Of a DNA stretch of 64,000 nt, positions 35,548-46,259 are shown in pieces. This stretch comes from Alphaproteobacteria bacterium. GTDB lineage: Bacteria > Pseudomonadota > Alphaproteobacteria > Sphingomonadales > Emcibacteraceae. The notes under the pieces are model-generated. The model did no database searches. It was not told the origin of the DNA and saw only the letters and a list, made by a program, of their open reading frames with translations. The stretch is taken from the NCBI GenBank assembly GCA_020446675.1, contig JAGREE010000005.1, positions 26,637 to 90,636 of the forward strand, in the 5' to 3' direction. The position numbers and the translations under genes are program-made. The stretch's first letter is position 1. Every line of letters begins with the position of its first letter.

Positions 35548-38532
35548 CTATTTGTTATTTAGATTTGTTGATGGCTCATCAATTAGCATTTCCGATGCCG
35601 GTGTTTCAATGATTTCATAATATAAATTATGTATAAAATTCTGATTTTCCAGTATGAGGGCTTCAACCTTATCCGGTTCAGTATTGAAACGTTCAGCCAG
35701 AGTAAGGAGAAGGGCATAAGGTTTTTCCTGATCAACGTTCTCATTGTCAAGACAAAGTCGAAGCATGGCCTGGATAGCAGAAAGAATATGCGATGCTTTA
35801 TAAAGTTCGTTGGCAATCTCTTTTTCCAGAATATTTGCTTTGGATAGAGCTGTTATTTGCTCCAGCGTGTTTTTTTTCAGTATCTCTGGATGATCTGCCC
35901 CATGCCTCAATAGCAAATACTGACAGATAAATTCTACATCAATAATACCGCCACGAATATGTTTCATGGCCCAGATATTGCTGGTGGCAAAATTATCGAC
36001 CAGTTTTTTTCTCATATTTGCGACATCAAGAAGCAGTTTTCCTGGGTCGCGGTTTTTATTGCTTAAAGTATTTAAAATTGCCTCTTCAATTTTTTTCTGT
36101 AACGGCTTTGGGCCGGCAATAACCCTGCCACGGGTTAAAGCCATATGCTCCCAGGTCCAGGCCTGACCCGATTGATAATCTTTAAAACTTTCAAAAGATA
36201 CGGCAAGAGGTCCCGCTGTTCCCGATGGACGAAGTCGCATGTCAACTTCGTATAATTTCCCTTCGGCGGTTAAGGCCGTGATGCTGGTAATGAAATTCTG
36301 GCAAAGCCGGGCATAATAGTGATTGACTGAAAAAGGCTTGCTTCCATCAGAATAGCTCTCCATATCATTAGCTTCGTAAATCAGAACCATATCAATATCC
36401 GAGGTCGTGGACATTTCAAAACCACCAAATTTTCCCATGGCCAGAACGCAAATTGATGAATTCTTGATTATTCCGTGTTTTTTTGCAAATTCCCTTTCTA
36501 CATATTTGAGCATTGTCTTAAGTGATGTCTGAGCAATATTGGATAGAGTTTTTGAAAACTCAATGACATCAGTATCCCCTCTCAGAATCTGAAGTCCAAC
36601 CTGAAATTTTCCTTCATTTGTCCATTTTCTCGTAATATCGAGAACATCCTGAAAATCAAGAGCTGTCCGAAGTTGCTCATCAAGATTATCTTGCAGCTTT
36701 TTCAGGGAAGAATTTTTTTTAAAATTTTCCGCATTTAATACTGAATCCAGAAGAAGTGGTCTTTTTGCAAGCTGATTTGCCAGAAACGGAGCAATTCCGG
36801 TTATTTGTGCCAGAAGGTCAAGAAGCCAGGGCTGCGCTTTTATAAATGAGAAAAGCTGTACTCCGGAAGGTAGACGGGAAAGAAATTCATCAAATTTAAT
36901 AATTCCTGAATCCGGGTCCTTATGCTGGCCAAATATTTTTAAAATGTCCGGGACCAACTGTTTTAAAATGGTTCTTGCCCGTTCGGTACGGCAGGCACGA
37001 TATCTTCCAAGCTGCCAGTTCTGAATGATTGTATAAATTTTCTTGGAATCGCTAAATCCGGCTTCTTCAATTGCTTTCAGTGTTGTCGGATGAAATTCAT
37101 CAAGGGGGAACGACAGACTGATATCTTCAGCCTGTGTCTGATTGGTGTCCTGAAGTAACCCGTTAAAAATATCCTGAACACAGTTTAAATGATTGATCAG
37201 GTCTTTCTCAAATTTTGCTCTGTCCACATATCCCATGAATTTGGACATACGCTCAATATCGCTGTTTGACGTGGGCATTATATGCGTTTGATCATCATTG
37301 ACCATCTGAAGCCGATGTTCAAGAGTTCGCAAATAAATATAGGCATCCTTAAGGATTTCATATTCAGCGGTGTCAACTTTTCCGCTTTTGCAAAGGGCCT
37401 CAAGGGCAGGCAGAGTTGGCGCAATTCTGAGGGCGGGCTCTCTTCCTCCTGCAATAAGCTGATGTATCTGGGCAATAAACTCAATTTCCCTGATGCCGCC
37501 GGGCCCTAGTTTTACATCATGTCCTTCCAGTTTTATCCTGGTATGGCTATGATGCTCATGGATCAGTTTTTTGATTGCATGAATATCGTCAATGGCCGCA
37601 TAATCAAGATGCTTTCTCCAGACAAATCCCCGAATTCGTTCAAGAAAAGCCAGTCCGGCTGAAATATCTCCTGCAATTGGACGGGCTTTAATCATTGCTG
37701 CCCGTTCCCAGTTTAGTCCCACACTCTGATAATAAAATTCTGCTCCTTCCATTGAAAGAGCAACCGGTGTTGCCCCTGGATCTGGACGAAGCCGAAGGTC
37801 AGTTCTGAAAACATATCCATCAGCTGTACGCTCAGACATTATTTTTACAAGTCTTTGCGTCATGCGAATGAAAAAGTCCTGAATACTTTTTCGACCCGTA
37901 TATTTGACTATATCAAGGTCATAAAGAACAATCAGATCAATATCGCTTGAATAATTAAGTTCATATCCGCCAAGTTTTCCCATTGCCAATATGACATAGC
38001 CCGAGTTTGAACTGACATTATCCTTAATATTATGGGAAAGATCACCATTGTCTATTGCCTCTCGGATCATGAAATTGACACTGAGGTTAAGGCAAAGTTC
38101 AGCAAAAGTGGATAAAGTTCTGGTGATTTTATCCAGTGGCCAGTGGCCGGACAGGTCAGCAAATGCAATTGTTAGTGCCGTTTTGGCTTTCGCAATTCTT
38201 AATGAGTGTGTCAGTTCATTCTGATTTAGGAACTGCTTTTCTTTTAATTCTGAATATATCTCTTCAATCAAATCATCCGGTGTTTTTTTAAAAAGCCTGA
38301 TTGAAAAGTCTGAATATTTAAAAAACAGGCTGGTCAGATACGGGCTGTTTGAAAAAATAGAAAGCAGGAGGTTCTTTTGCTGCTCATTTTCCAGTATCTT
38401 TTTAAGGTCATCCGGGTAAGATTCATTGTAAATTAAAATAAAATCCTTTAATTTCTCCTCAGCGAGCCCCTTATCTGAAATAAGAGGAAAATGAAAAGAG
38501 TTGTTTGATGTACCTGCTGACACCTGAGACAT
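35548..38532 (-). CDS. glnE: Bifunctional glutamine synthetase adenylyltransferase/deadenylyltransferase
   Basis: Adds or removes AMP on glutamine synthetase according to nitrogen status. Two nucleotidyltransferase domains are seen, with GKLGGYELNYSSDIDLI in the N-terminal half (deadenylylation) and GKFGGFEMSTTSDIDMV in the C-terminal half (adenylylation), each followed by a helical GlnD-UR-like domain. The length of 994 is normal. bcp follows 9 bases downstream. It connects functionally with the ntrBC-ntrYX genes at 57.6-63.9 kb. Confidence 0.96.
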   Translation of the reverse strand: MSQVSAGTSNNSFHFPLISDKGLAEEKLKDFILIYNESYPDDLKKILENEQQKNLLLSIFSNSPYLTSLFFKYSDFSIRLFKKTPDDLIEEIYSELKEKQFLNQNELTHSLRIAKAKTALTIAFADLSGHWPLDKITRTLSTFAELCLNLSVNFMIREAIDNGDLSHNIKDNVSSNSGYVILAMGKLGGYELNYSSDIDLIVLYDLDIVKYTGRKSIQDFFIRMTQRLVKIMSERTADGYVFRTDLRLRPDPGATPVALSMEGAEFYYQSVGLNWERAAMIKARPIAGDISAGLAFLERIRGFVWRKHLDYAAIDDIHAIKKLIHEHHSHTRIKLEGHDVKLGPGGIREIEFIAQIHQLIAGGREPALRIAPTLPALEALCKSGKVDTAEYEILKDAYIYLRTLEHRLQMVNDDQTHIMPTSNSDIERMSKFMGYVDRAKFEKDLINHLNCVQDIFNGLLQDTNQTQAEDISLSFPLDEFHPTTLKAIEEAGFSDSKKIYTIIQNWQLGRYRACRTERARTILKQLVPDILKIFGQHKDPDSGIIKFDEFLSRLPSGVQLFSFIKAQPWLLDLLAQITGIAPFLANQLAKRPLLLDSVLNAENFKKNSSLKKLQDNLDEQLRTALDFQDVLDITRKWTNEGKFQVGLQILRGDTDVIEFSKTLSNIAQTSLKTMLKYVEREFAKKHGIIKNSSICVLAMGKFGGFEMSTTSDIDMVLIYEANDMESYSDGSKPFSVNHYYARLCQNFITSITALTAEGKLYEVDMRLRPSGTAGPLAVSFESFKDYQSGQAWTWEHMALTRGRVIAGPKPLQKKIEEAILNTLSNKNRDPGKLLLDVANMRKKLVDNFATSNIWAMKHIRGGIIDVEFICQYLLLRHGADHPEILKKNTLEQITALSKANILEKEIANELYKASHILSAIQAMLRLCLDNENVDQEKPYALLLTLAERFNTEPDKVEALILENQNFIHNLYYEIIETPASEMLIDEPSTNLNNK

Positions 38533-38635
38533 TTAAATCGATCCAAAAATCATATTATTGACATGTTTATTATATAGTTAGCATCATAATTAGTGTTAGC
38601 CAAACAAACTAATTGAAATTAAAGAGAAATATATA

Positions 38636-41600
38636 TTGCTCAAAGCTTTAAGATTCACAGTAAAATTTCTGGTATCGTTTATGGCCATCATGACTTTGGC
38701 GATGCTGCTTTTTATCTGGAGAGTGAGCAATGGGCCTGTTGAACTTGACGGTTATTCAACATTTTTTCGAAATCTTCTGATTGAACAGGGAATTGGTCAA
38801 AATGTTGCAATTGACAAAACGATCTTAACCTGGAGACCTGCTAAAAACAACCCGACCGGGAACAGCTCCTTCGAAGTCAGATTTCTAAATGTTGAAATAG
38901 AAAACCCAACGACATCACTCAAGCTTGAAATTCCCGAAGCAGGAATGCAGTTCAGTCCTGCTGCATTTTTTAGGGGCGTGTTGGCCCCAACTTTTGTTGA
39001 ATTCAGTGGATTGGAACTTAATCTTTTGTTGCCAAAGGAAACATGGAACAGTCAGACATTTGATCAGGATGAATTTGTGGCAACCATGAGAGCATATCTG
39101 GCGGAATTTAACAGTTCAGAAAATCTGGTCCCGCGGCTGACAAAACAGTTACTCGCTCCTCCAAGTGCCTTTAATTCAACGGGCTATCTTCAGCATCTGA
39201 CATTGGTTGATACGGAAATTAATCTAAAAGATGAATTATCTGGGGACACTTGGCAAATTCCTGATGCACAGCTTGACGTAAAGCGGTTTGATGGTGGCAT
39301 TAGTATGATTGTTGACGGGGCAATTGATTTCGAAGAAAATAACGACATCCCGCTACATTTGTCTATTACCTATAATATTGCGGCCGAAAAGGCGACAACC
39401 GAACTTGGATTTTCAAATTTTATCCCTTCAAAAATTGCGGGTGAGGTAGAAGGACTTTCAAATCTTTCAACATTAAATATTCCCGTGGGCGGTAATATTA
39501 ATTTTTCTATCGACAATAAATTTGAGTTGCCTGTATTTAATTTTGAATTTGATGTGGGGGATGGCTTGATAAATCCGGGAAAAATTTATAAAAGCCCCAT
39601 AAAAATTGATCAGGCTATGTTGTCAGGGCAATTTATTTCGGCATCCGATGAAATATCGCTCGATGAATTTTTTCTACAGTTTGACGGGGCACGTGTGGAA
39701 GCACAGGGAACGATCAGGAGTATGAGAAATAATCCTGATATACTCCTTTCGGCAAATGTTGAAAATATGCCCTTGATCAATTTAAAAACCTATTGGCCGC
39801 CGGAATTACTTGCCAACGCCCGTAACTGGATTGAAGATAATATAACCGGAGGCATGATCACCGATGGTGTTATTGACGTAAATATTCGTCCTGAAATGTG
39901 GACTTTGGAAACCCTGCCGCCCAATAGTTTTATATTTAATTTTAATCTGATTAACGGTAGTTCACATTATTTAAAACCCATGCCTGAACTGACGAATATT
40001 ATGGGTTCCGCAACGCTTAGACTAAACCGTTTTCAGCTCAATATTCAAAGTGCCAAAATAGAAAAAGTGGATATTGAAAATGGTGTTCTTGATTTTAATG
40101 ATATTTCTCATAAAGGAGACGCCATTGCCCATTTTGTCTTACCAATTAAGGGGCGGGTTGAGGAAATTCTAAAAGTCATTGATAATGAACCACTCGGCTA
40201 TCCAAGCGATTATGGAATTAAGCCGGATACGGTATTGGGAAATGCAGATACCGTTCTGACACTTGATTTCCCGTTAATAAAAGATCTTATGATGAAAGAT
40301 GTTGAATTTGATGTTCAGGCAGATATAGATGCGCTTTATATCCCCAAGTTATCTGACAATTTTTCACTTTCTGAAGGCGTTATGAAATTATCAGTCAACA
40401 GACAGGGGATAATGTCAAATGGCGATATTATTCTAAATGGTGTTGATTTTAAAGCAAACTGGACCGAAGATTTTACCAATAAAGCTGAATTTCCAACAAG
40501 TTATACAATTGAAGGTGATGTAGAGGGAAAAGACTGGGACAATCTTTACCTTCCGTTTATTGACTATATTGATGGTCCATCACATGCCAAACTAACGCTG
40601 AATGGCGAAGGGGCGGGGCTCAAAAGCGGCAGCGGTCATTTTGATTTAAAAGATACTAGAATTACATTAGAACCGTTAGGCTGGGTTAAAGATGCAGGAG
40701 AGACCGCTGGCACCGATTTCACGCTAGTTTTTGACGATAATGAAACCATCAACGTCAATAATATTGCGTTTAAATCTGATGGCCTGATGAGTGATCTTGA
40801 TCTTATTTATGATGGGGAGCGTACTTCAAGGCTTTATATTAAAAATTTAAAAATGCCCGACAATGACTTTTCCGGACTTTTTGAATGGGACAGTGAAAAT
40901 GAACTTTATCAGGTTTCTTTAAATGGTCATCTGTTTAACGCCATTCCTATTATGGATATCGTTTTAAGCCCCGTTAAGGACGGAGAAAAGACTGAGCTTC
41001 CTGATTTTAACCTGGCGGGATCAGTAGAAAAAGTGAAAATGTATAATGACATTGAAATGCAGGATACTACTGTTCTGACCGGGTATGTTAATAATGCTGT
41101 TATTGATTTTGGCTATAATGGTAAATGGGGTGAGGATAAGAAACTTTCAATTATAATTGCAAGTGCACTTGACGATCCATCAGCACCACAAAAACTGACA
41201 CTGCAAACCAATGATGCCGGTCAGGCCCTTCGTTCACTGGATTTTTTCACCAGCGGTGATCGGGGCGATCTGCTTGTGGAAGCCAGTATGGAACGGATGG
41301 ATAAGGGCTATTCTCTTTCTGGAATTATTAAGGCTAAAGATTTCACGGTTGCCAATTCAAAGGTTTTCAGCGAACTGCTTAAAGAAAAGGAATTTTCCAA
41401 AGCACAGGAAGAGCTGGAAGCAAACGGACTTACCTTTACCAGCTTTGACAGTGAGTTTAAGCAGTATGATGATGTCCTGACCTTTATATCCGGAACGGCA
41501 AAAGGACCAACACTTGGTGTTACAATTGACGGATTTGTTGATCAGAAGTTTGATCAGATTTCACTGGGCGGGACTATCATTCCGGCATATGGGTTAAATT

Positions 41601-41914
41601 CGCTTCTAAGTAATATTCCTCTGATCGGGACCATACTGGCCGGAGGCAAGGGTGAAGGCGTATTTGCAGCAACCTATAATATGACCGGTACAATTGATGA
41701 CCCTGAGGTTAAAATAAATCCGTTAATGGCACTTGCTCCGGGGATATTAAGAAAAATTTTTGGGGCCATTGGCGGTGGCAACAACAACCCAAGTGCCAGG
41801 TCAGAAGCCGAGCAGCTCGAAAGCAATAAGGAACAGCAAAATCCGCCGGTGGAAGAAGAAAACCAGCCCGAAGGAGAATCGCCAGACCCGTTGGATAAAG
41901 GACCGCTAGAATAA
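38636..41914 (+). CDS. AsmA/YhdP-like envelope protein (DUF3971)
   Basis: Large protein of the AsmA superfamily, thought to form a periplasm-spanning groove for phospholipid transport to the outer membrane. A single N-terminal transmembrane helix (about residues 8-28) anchors it; the rest is repetitive beta-structure, with the DUF3971 region (about 290-700) and the AsmA-like C-terminal region (about 850-1040) containing GTIIPAYGLNSLLSNIPLIG. The tail is Glu/Pro/Gln-rich. The start is TTG with GAGA 8 bases upstream. It is divergent from glnE and convergent with the LD-carboxypeptidase (2-base gap). Confidence 0.85.
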   Translation: MLKALRFTVKFLVSFMAIMTLAMLLFIWRVSNGPVELDGYSTFFRNLLIEQGIGQNVAIDKTILTWRPAKNNPTGNSSFEVRFLNVEIENPTTSLKLEIPEAGMQFSPAAFFRGVLAPTFVEFSGLELNLLLPKETWNSQTFDQDEFVATMRAYLAEFNSSENLVPRLTKQLLAPPSAFNSTGYLQHLTLVDTEINLKDELSGDTWQIPDAQLDVKRFDGGISMIVDGAIDFEENNDIPLHLSITYNIAAEKATTELGFSNFIPSKIAGEVEGLSNLSTLNIPVGGNINFSIDNKFELPVFNFEFDVGDGLINPGKIYKSPIKIDQAMLSGQFISASDEISLDEFFLQFDGARVEAQGTIRSMRNNPDILLSANVENMPLINLKTYWPPELLANARNWIEDNITGGMITDGVIDVNIRPEMWTLETLPPNSFIFNFNLINGSSHYLKPMPELTNIMGSATLRLNRFQLNIQSAKIEKVDIENGVLDFNDISHKGDAIAHFVLPIKGRVEEILKVIDNEPLGYPSDYGIKPDTVLGNADTVLTLDFPLIKDLMMKDVEFDVQADIDALYIPKLSDNFSLSEGVMKLSVNRQGIMSNGDIILNGVDFKANWTEDFTNKAEFPTSYTIEGDVEGKDWDNLYLPFIDYIDGPSHAKLTLNGEGAGLKSGSGHFDLKDTRITLEPLGWVKDAGETAGTDFTLVFDDNETINVNNIAFKSDGLMSDLDLIYDGERTSRLYIKNLKMPDNDFSGLFEWDSENELYQVSLNGHLFNAIPIMDIVLSPVKDGEKTELPDFNLAGSVEKVKMYNDIEMQDTTVLTGYVNNAVIDFGYNGKWGEDKKLSIIIASALDDPSAPQKLTLQTNDAGQALRSLDFFTSGDRGDLLVEASMERMDKGYSLSGIIKAKDFTVANSKVFSELLKEKEFSKAQEELEANGLTFTSFDSEFKQYDDVLTFISGTAKGPTLGVTIDGFVDQKFDQISLGGTIIPAYGLNSLLSNIPLIGTILAGGKGEGVFAATYNMTGTIDDPEVKINPLMALAPGILRKIFGAIGGGNNNPSARSEAEQLESNKEQQNPPVEEENQPEGESPDPLDKGPLE

Positions 41915-41916
41915 AA

Positions 41917-42969
41917 TCAGACGACAGCACTTTCAAGCATTGTAACTGATCCCTCGTCGGCGTTAATTTTAACACGGCAGCCAACGGGCATAGTACGTTT
42001 TTCCGGAATATGACCAAACATCGCACCAGTAAAGACCGGCTTTCCTCTTTTGCCGAAATGCTGTTCAAAAATATCCATTAAGGTGAAATCACCAAAGCCG
42101 CCATCTGTATCCACATCTGTCCAGCCGCCGAGCACGACACCGGCACAATCATCAAGATGTCCGCCGAGAGCGAGTTGGGTCAGCATGCGGTCGACCCGGT
42201 AAATATTTTCACCGATATCTTCAAACATCAGAATTTTATCTTTTGTGTCCGGAAAATAGGGGGTTCCCTGTACGGCGGTAAATACTGTCAGATTGCCACC
42301 GATCAAACGGCCTTCAGCAGTACCGGATACGATGGTCTGTATTCTGTTTTTACGCACTGTAAGATATTCACCCTTATCCTGTGGATTTACCATATGCTGT
42401 GCTTTTCCTTCAAACAGTACTTCACGAACATTTTCAGCACTGAAATGGCTCCAGTCACTGCCGGCAATCGGGCCATGGAATGTCATCAGATTGGATTTGA
42501 TATAAAGCGCATTCAAAAGTGCCGTAATATCGCTATAACCAAGAAGTATTTTTGGGTTTTTGGCAATCAGATCATAATCAAGATATGGCAGTACACGTGC
42601 TGCGCCCCAGCCGCCTTTTAAGGCGATGAGTGCTTTTGTTTCGTTATCTGCAAATGCTTTGTTAATATCATCAGCCCGCACTTCATCTTGAGCAGGAAAA
42701 TATCCATATCGATCCATGACATGTTCTGAAACCTTCACTTTTAGTCCCAGTGCTTCCAGAGATTCAATGGAAAGCTGCAAACGCAGTTTCTGATATTCGA
42801 CACCGGACGGCGCAAAAATTGTTACCGTATCACCTTTTTTTAATCGTTCAGGTTTAGTCGGGGCCTTCATCGATTGTGCAGATGCTAATTTTGGGGAAGT
42901 TGCCAGGGCCATAGCGGCTCCGCCGGCAATACCAGCAGTCATAAATTCGCGTCTGTCTAATTTTGTCAT
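41917..42969 (-). CDS. S66 LD-carboxypeptidase with Tat signal
   Basis: Serine peptidase of family S66 (LdcA/MccF type), which trims the terminal D-Ala from murein tetrapeptides in recycling. The nucleophile Ser is in GYSDITALL, and the Glu/His partners lie in FEDIGENIYRVDR and FGHIPEKR. Unlike cytosolic E. coli LdcA it carries a Tat leader (DRREFM followed by a Gly/Ala-rich stretch, cleavage near ASAQ). The frame opens with GTG 42978, but AAGGTG there is the ribosome site for ATG 42969, which is chosen. tyrS ends 29 bases upstream on the same strand. Confidence 0.87.
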   Translation of the reverse strand: MTKLDRREFMTAGIAGGAAMALATSPKLASAQSMKAPTKPERLKKGDTVTIFAPSGVEYQKLRLQLSIESLEALGLKVKVSEHVMDRYGYFPAQDEVRADDINKAFADNETKALIALKGGWGAARVLPYLDYDLIAKNPKILLGYSDITALLNALYIKSNLMTFHGPIAGSDWSHFSAENVREVLFEGKAQHMVNPQDKGEYLTVRKNRIQTIVSGTAEGRLIGGNLTVFTAVQGTPYFPDTKDKILMFEDIGENIYRVDRMLTQLALGGHLDDCAGVVLGGWTDVDTDGGFGDFTLMDIFEQHFGKRGKPVFTGAMFGHIPEKRTMPVGCRVKINADEGSVTMLESAVV

Positions 42970-42998
42970 CACAATCACCTTAAATTATATGGTTAGGT

Positions 42999-44270
42999 CT
43001 AATTTGGCACCACCAGAATATGGCGTTTTTTGCCAGCAGATAATTTAATATTGCCCTGATCATTCAACTGATCAAGATTAATAAGCATTTCGCCGTCCAC
43101 AATTTTCTCATCATTCAGTTTTGCGCCGCCCCCTTTAATAAGGCGGCGGATTTCACCTTTAGAGCTGCCAAGTCCGGCAATTACATAAAGGTCCGCAATT
43201 GAAATGCCAGCTTCCAGATCAGCTTTTAAAACATTTACGGTCGGAAGATCAGCGCCAAGTGAGCGGTCTTCAAAGGCTTTTCTGGCTGTTTCTTCCGCTT
43301 TTTGTGCTGCTTCAGCACCATGAAGCATGCTTGTGGCTTCATTGGCCAGAATTTTTTTGGCTTCGTTTATTTCCTGACCTTCGAGTGCTTCAAGTTTTCT
43401 GACCTCATCCATCGGAAGCTCGGTAAAGAGACGCAAAAACCGCCCGACATCGGCGTCAGCCGTATTGCGCCAGAATTGCCAGAAATCATAACTTGAACAT
43501 AAATCCTCATTAAGCCAGACGGCACCGGTTGCCGTTTTTCCCATTTTTGCACCGCTCGCTAACGTAATAAGCGGTGTGGTCAGGCCAAATACTTCTTTTC
43601 TGTCCATACGTCGATTAAGCTCAACCCCGTTAATGATATTGCCCCACTGGTCGGAACCGCCCATTTGCATTGCACAACCAACCCGTCGCTGTAGTTCCAG
43701 AAAATCATATGCCTGAAGGATCATATAGTTAAATTCAAGGAACGTCAGTGGACTTTCGCGGTCAAGACGTGTTTTGACACTGTCGAAAGTCAGCATACGG
43801 TTGATGGTAAAATGCGGACCGACATCCCTTAAAAGTTCAATATATTTAAGCTCATCAAGCCAGTCTGCATTATTTGGCATAATGGCGTCTGTGGGGTTAT
43901 CCCCAAAGTTCAGATATTTTGTAAAAACGCTTTTGATACCGTTCATATTTTCATTTATTTTTTCGTATGTCAGTATCTGACGGCTTTCATCCTTGCCGCT
44001 TGGATCACCGATTTTTGTTGTGCCGCCACCCATAAGGGCAATTGGCTTATGACCTGATTTCTGTAAATGACGCAGCATCATTATTTGTACCAGAGAACCG
44101 ACATGAAGACTGCTGGCAGTGCAGTCAAACCCTATATATGCAGGAATAATTTCAGATTGCAGCCTTTTATCCAAAGCTTCCGGATCTGTACACTGGTGTA
44201 TAAAGCCGCGTTCGAGCATTATTTTCAGAAATTCTGATTTAGGGGTATAATTATCAATTGTTTCGGTCAT
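42999..44270 (-). CDS. tyrS: Tyrosyl-tRNA synthetase
   Basis: Class I synthetase for tRNA-Tyr. The HIGH-like motif is LHVGS, the tyrosine pocket has GGSDQWGN, the KMSKS-like motif is AKMGKT (Met-Gly-Lys in place of Met-Ser-Lys), and an S4 RNA-binding domain closes the C terminus (about 360-423). The open frame extends to 44363, but ATG 44270 gives 423 residues starting [14 protein letters not shown], which matches the family. It is divergent from anmK over about 93 bases. Confidence 0.96.
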   Translation of the reverse strand: MTETIDNYTPKSEFLKIMLERGFIHQCTDPEALDKRLQSEIIPAYIGFDCTASSLHVGSLVQIMMLRHLQKSGHKPIALMGGGTTKIGDPSGKDESRQILTYEKINENMNGIKSVFTKYLNFGDNPTDAIMPNNADWLDELKYIELLRDVGPHFTINRMLTFDSVKTRLDRESPLTFLEFNYMILQAYDFLELQRRVGCAMQMGGSDQWGNIINGVELNRRMDRKEVFGLTTPLITLASGAKMGKTATGAVWLNEDLCSSYDFWQFWRNTADADVGRFLRLFTELPMDEVRKLEALEGQEINEAKKILANEATSMLHGAEAAQKAEETARKAFEDRSLGADLPTVNVLKADLEAGISIADLYVIAGLGSSKGEIRRLIKGGGAKLNDEKIVDGEMLINLDQLNDQGNIKLSAGKKRHILVVPN

Positions 44271-44363
44271 ATTATGGTCAACTGTTATGCTATATATATA
44301 AAGAAAGATCATGTAACACATGTTTGGCAAAGACCAAAATGGAAATTTAAGGAAATTGGCCAT

Positions 44364-45485
44364 ATGAAAAATGGAAATGCTGAATTAACGGCCATTGGAC
44401 TGATGAGCGGAACTTCGCTGGACGGAATAGATGCGGCACTCATAAAATCGGATGGACAAAGTATAAAACGGTTTGGCCGCCCATTTCACATGACCTATAG
44501 CCGGGGCCAAAGAGACCAGCTTAAAGCCGCGCTTAAAGCCGCTCGTGAAGCAGGAAGACCGACCAGTTCTAATAACCTGATTAATGAAACAGAGCAGCTT
44601 ATCACGGCCCTGCATGCTGAAGTGATTAGGGAATTGCTTAAGCAAAATAATCTTGAAACTCATGACGTTGATGTAATCGGATTTCACGGTCAGACCTTGC
44701 TTCATGGTCCTGATGACGGGTGGAGCTGGCAAATTGGGGACGGCAGGAAACTGGCTGAAATGCTCGAAATTCAGGTTGTAAATGACTTAAGACGTAATGA
44801 TGTTGAACATGGCGGACAGGGCGCACCGATGGTGCCCGTATATCATCAGGCAATTGTCAGGGACATTGCCGATAGCTTTCCAGTGGGACTTATAAATTTT
44901 GGCGGGGTTGCCAATATTACCTGGATCGGTGGCAGGGATACGGATAATTTGCTTGCGTTTGATACCGGTCCGGCAAATGCATTGCTTGATGATTGGATCA
45001 GAAAGCATACAGATTATATTTATGATCAGGACGGTATGTTTTCAAAAAAAGGGACAGTTCACAGAGAAATTTTATCCGAATGGATGAAAAATAAATATTT
45101 TGAAATAAAACCGCCAAAGTCACTGGACCGGGATGATTTTAATGTGGATGAAGTGAATGAACTTTCACTGGAAGATGGGGCAGCAACATTGGCAGCTTTT
45201 TCTGTGGAGGCACTTAAGGTCGCCAGTGGACAATGCCCGGAACCTGTTAAAAAATGGTATGTTTGTGGGGGTGGTGCCCATAATCCGACAATTATGAAAA
45301 TGCTGGAGGACGCTTTGGCCTGCGATGTAAGGCCAATAAGTGATCTTGGGTTCAATGGTGATTTTATCGAGGCAGAGGCCTTTGCCTATCTCGCCGTCAG
45401 GCATCTTTATAATCTGCCGATTACTTTTCCGGGGACGACCGGGATTAGCAAGCCGTCCACCGGGGGAATACTTAATAAGCCTTAA
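44364..45485 (+). CDS. anmK: Anhydro-N-acetylmuramic acid kinase
   Basis: Phosphorylates and opens 1,6-anhydro-MurNAc to MurNAc-6-phosphate in murein recycling. The sugar-kinase fold has [12 protein letters not shown] at the N terminus, GFHGQTLLH, the catalytic-Asp region [29 protein letters not shown] and a C-terminal CGGGAHNP. The open frame starts at 44274, but ATG 44364 is chosen because AAGGA lies about 9 bases upstream and the signature starts soon after. The divergent anmK/tyrS arrangement is common in alphaproteobacteria. Confidence 0.95.
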   Translation: MKNGNAELTAIGLMSGTSLDGIDAALIKSDGQSIKRFGRPFHMTYSRGQRDQLKAALKAAREAGRPTSSNNLINETEQLITALHAEVIRELLKQNNLETHDVDVIGFHGQTLLHGPDDGWSWQIGDGRKLAEMLEIQVVNDLRRNDVEHGGQGAPMVPVYHQAIVRDIADSFPVGLINFGGVANITWIGGRDTDNLLAFDTGPANALLDDWIRKHTDYIYDQDGMFSKKGTVHREILSEWMKNKYFEIKPPKSLDRDDFNVDEVNELSLEDGAATLAAFSVEALKVASGQCPEPVKKWYVCGGGAHNPTIMKMLEDALACDVRPISDLGFNGDFIEAEAFAYLAVRHLYNLPITFPGTTGISKPSTGGILNKP

Positions 45486-46123
45486 TAGCCAAGGCGTTTC
45501 GTCAGATACCTGTCAATTGACTGAACGAGGGGCTGATGATGATCTTCATAAAAATGGCTGGCCCCTTCGATTTTATCGTAATCAATGGTGATGCCTTTTT
45601 GTGCCTGAAGTTTGTCCACGAGTTTGCGGACCGAATCCTCGCTGACAACCGTGTCTTCCGTTCCCTGAGTGATTAAGCCTGAAGACGGGCAGGGGGCAAG
45701 AAATGAAAAATCATAAAGATTTGCTGGTGGGGATATAGACAAAAACCCGGTGATTTCAGGACGGCGCATAAGCAACTGCATTCCTATCCAGGCGCCAAAG
45801 GAAAAACCGGCGATCCACACTTGCGGAGAATCACGGTTCACTGTATGAAGCCAGTCAAGGGCGGATGCTGCATCACTTAATTCGCCGATGCCACTGTCAT
45901 ATATGCCTTCGCTTCGTCCAACGCCACGAAAATTAAAGCGCAATACGGAAAAACCACGGCGAACAAAAGAATGATAAAGATAATAACATATCTTTGCATT
46001 CATGTTACCATTAAACTGGGGGTCAGCGTGTAGGATTAGAGCAATAGGAGCATTTTCATTTTTACTAGGATGATAACGGCCCTCGAGACGGCCTTCTGGA
46101 CCATTAATTATGACTTCTGGCAT
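45482..46123 (-). CDS. Alpha/beta hydrolase
   Basis: Small alpha/beta hydrolase of 213 residues. The oxyanion HADPQFNG region, the nucleophile elbow GFSFGAW, the acid in GTEDTVV and the final histidine in GASHFYEDH give a complete catalytic triad. The substrate is not known. It stands divergent from the cysteine desulfurases, a neighbourhood that recurs next to suf genes in alphaproteobacteria. Its stop overlaps that of anmK. Confidence 0.82.
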   Translation of the reverse strand: MPEVIINGPEGRLEGRYHPSKNENAPIALILHADPQFNGNMNAKICYYLYHSFVRRGFSVLRFNFRGVGRSEGIYDSGIGELSDAASALDWLHTVNRDSPQVWIAGFSFGAWIGMQLLMRRPEITGFLSISPPANLYDFSFLAPCPSSGLITQGTEDTVVSEDSVRKLVDKLQAQKGITIDYDKIEGASHFYEDHHQPLVQSIDRYLTKRLGY

Positions 46124-46259
46124 ATTAAATGTAACCTTAAAAATTTATGTTTATTATGGCAAAATAGGTGCCATCAAAATACCGTGTTGATGATTCCGTC
46201 TTCTTATAGCATAAAACCAAGGTAAAATTTCAACTAAGAAATTAGGCAAGACCAAAATA

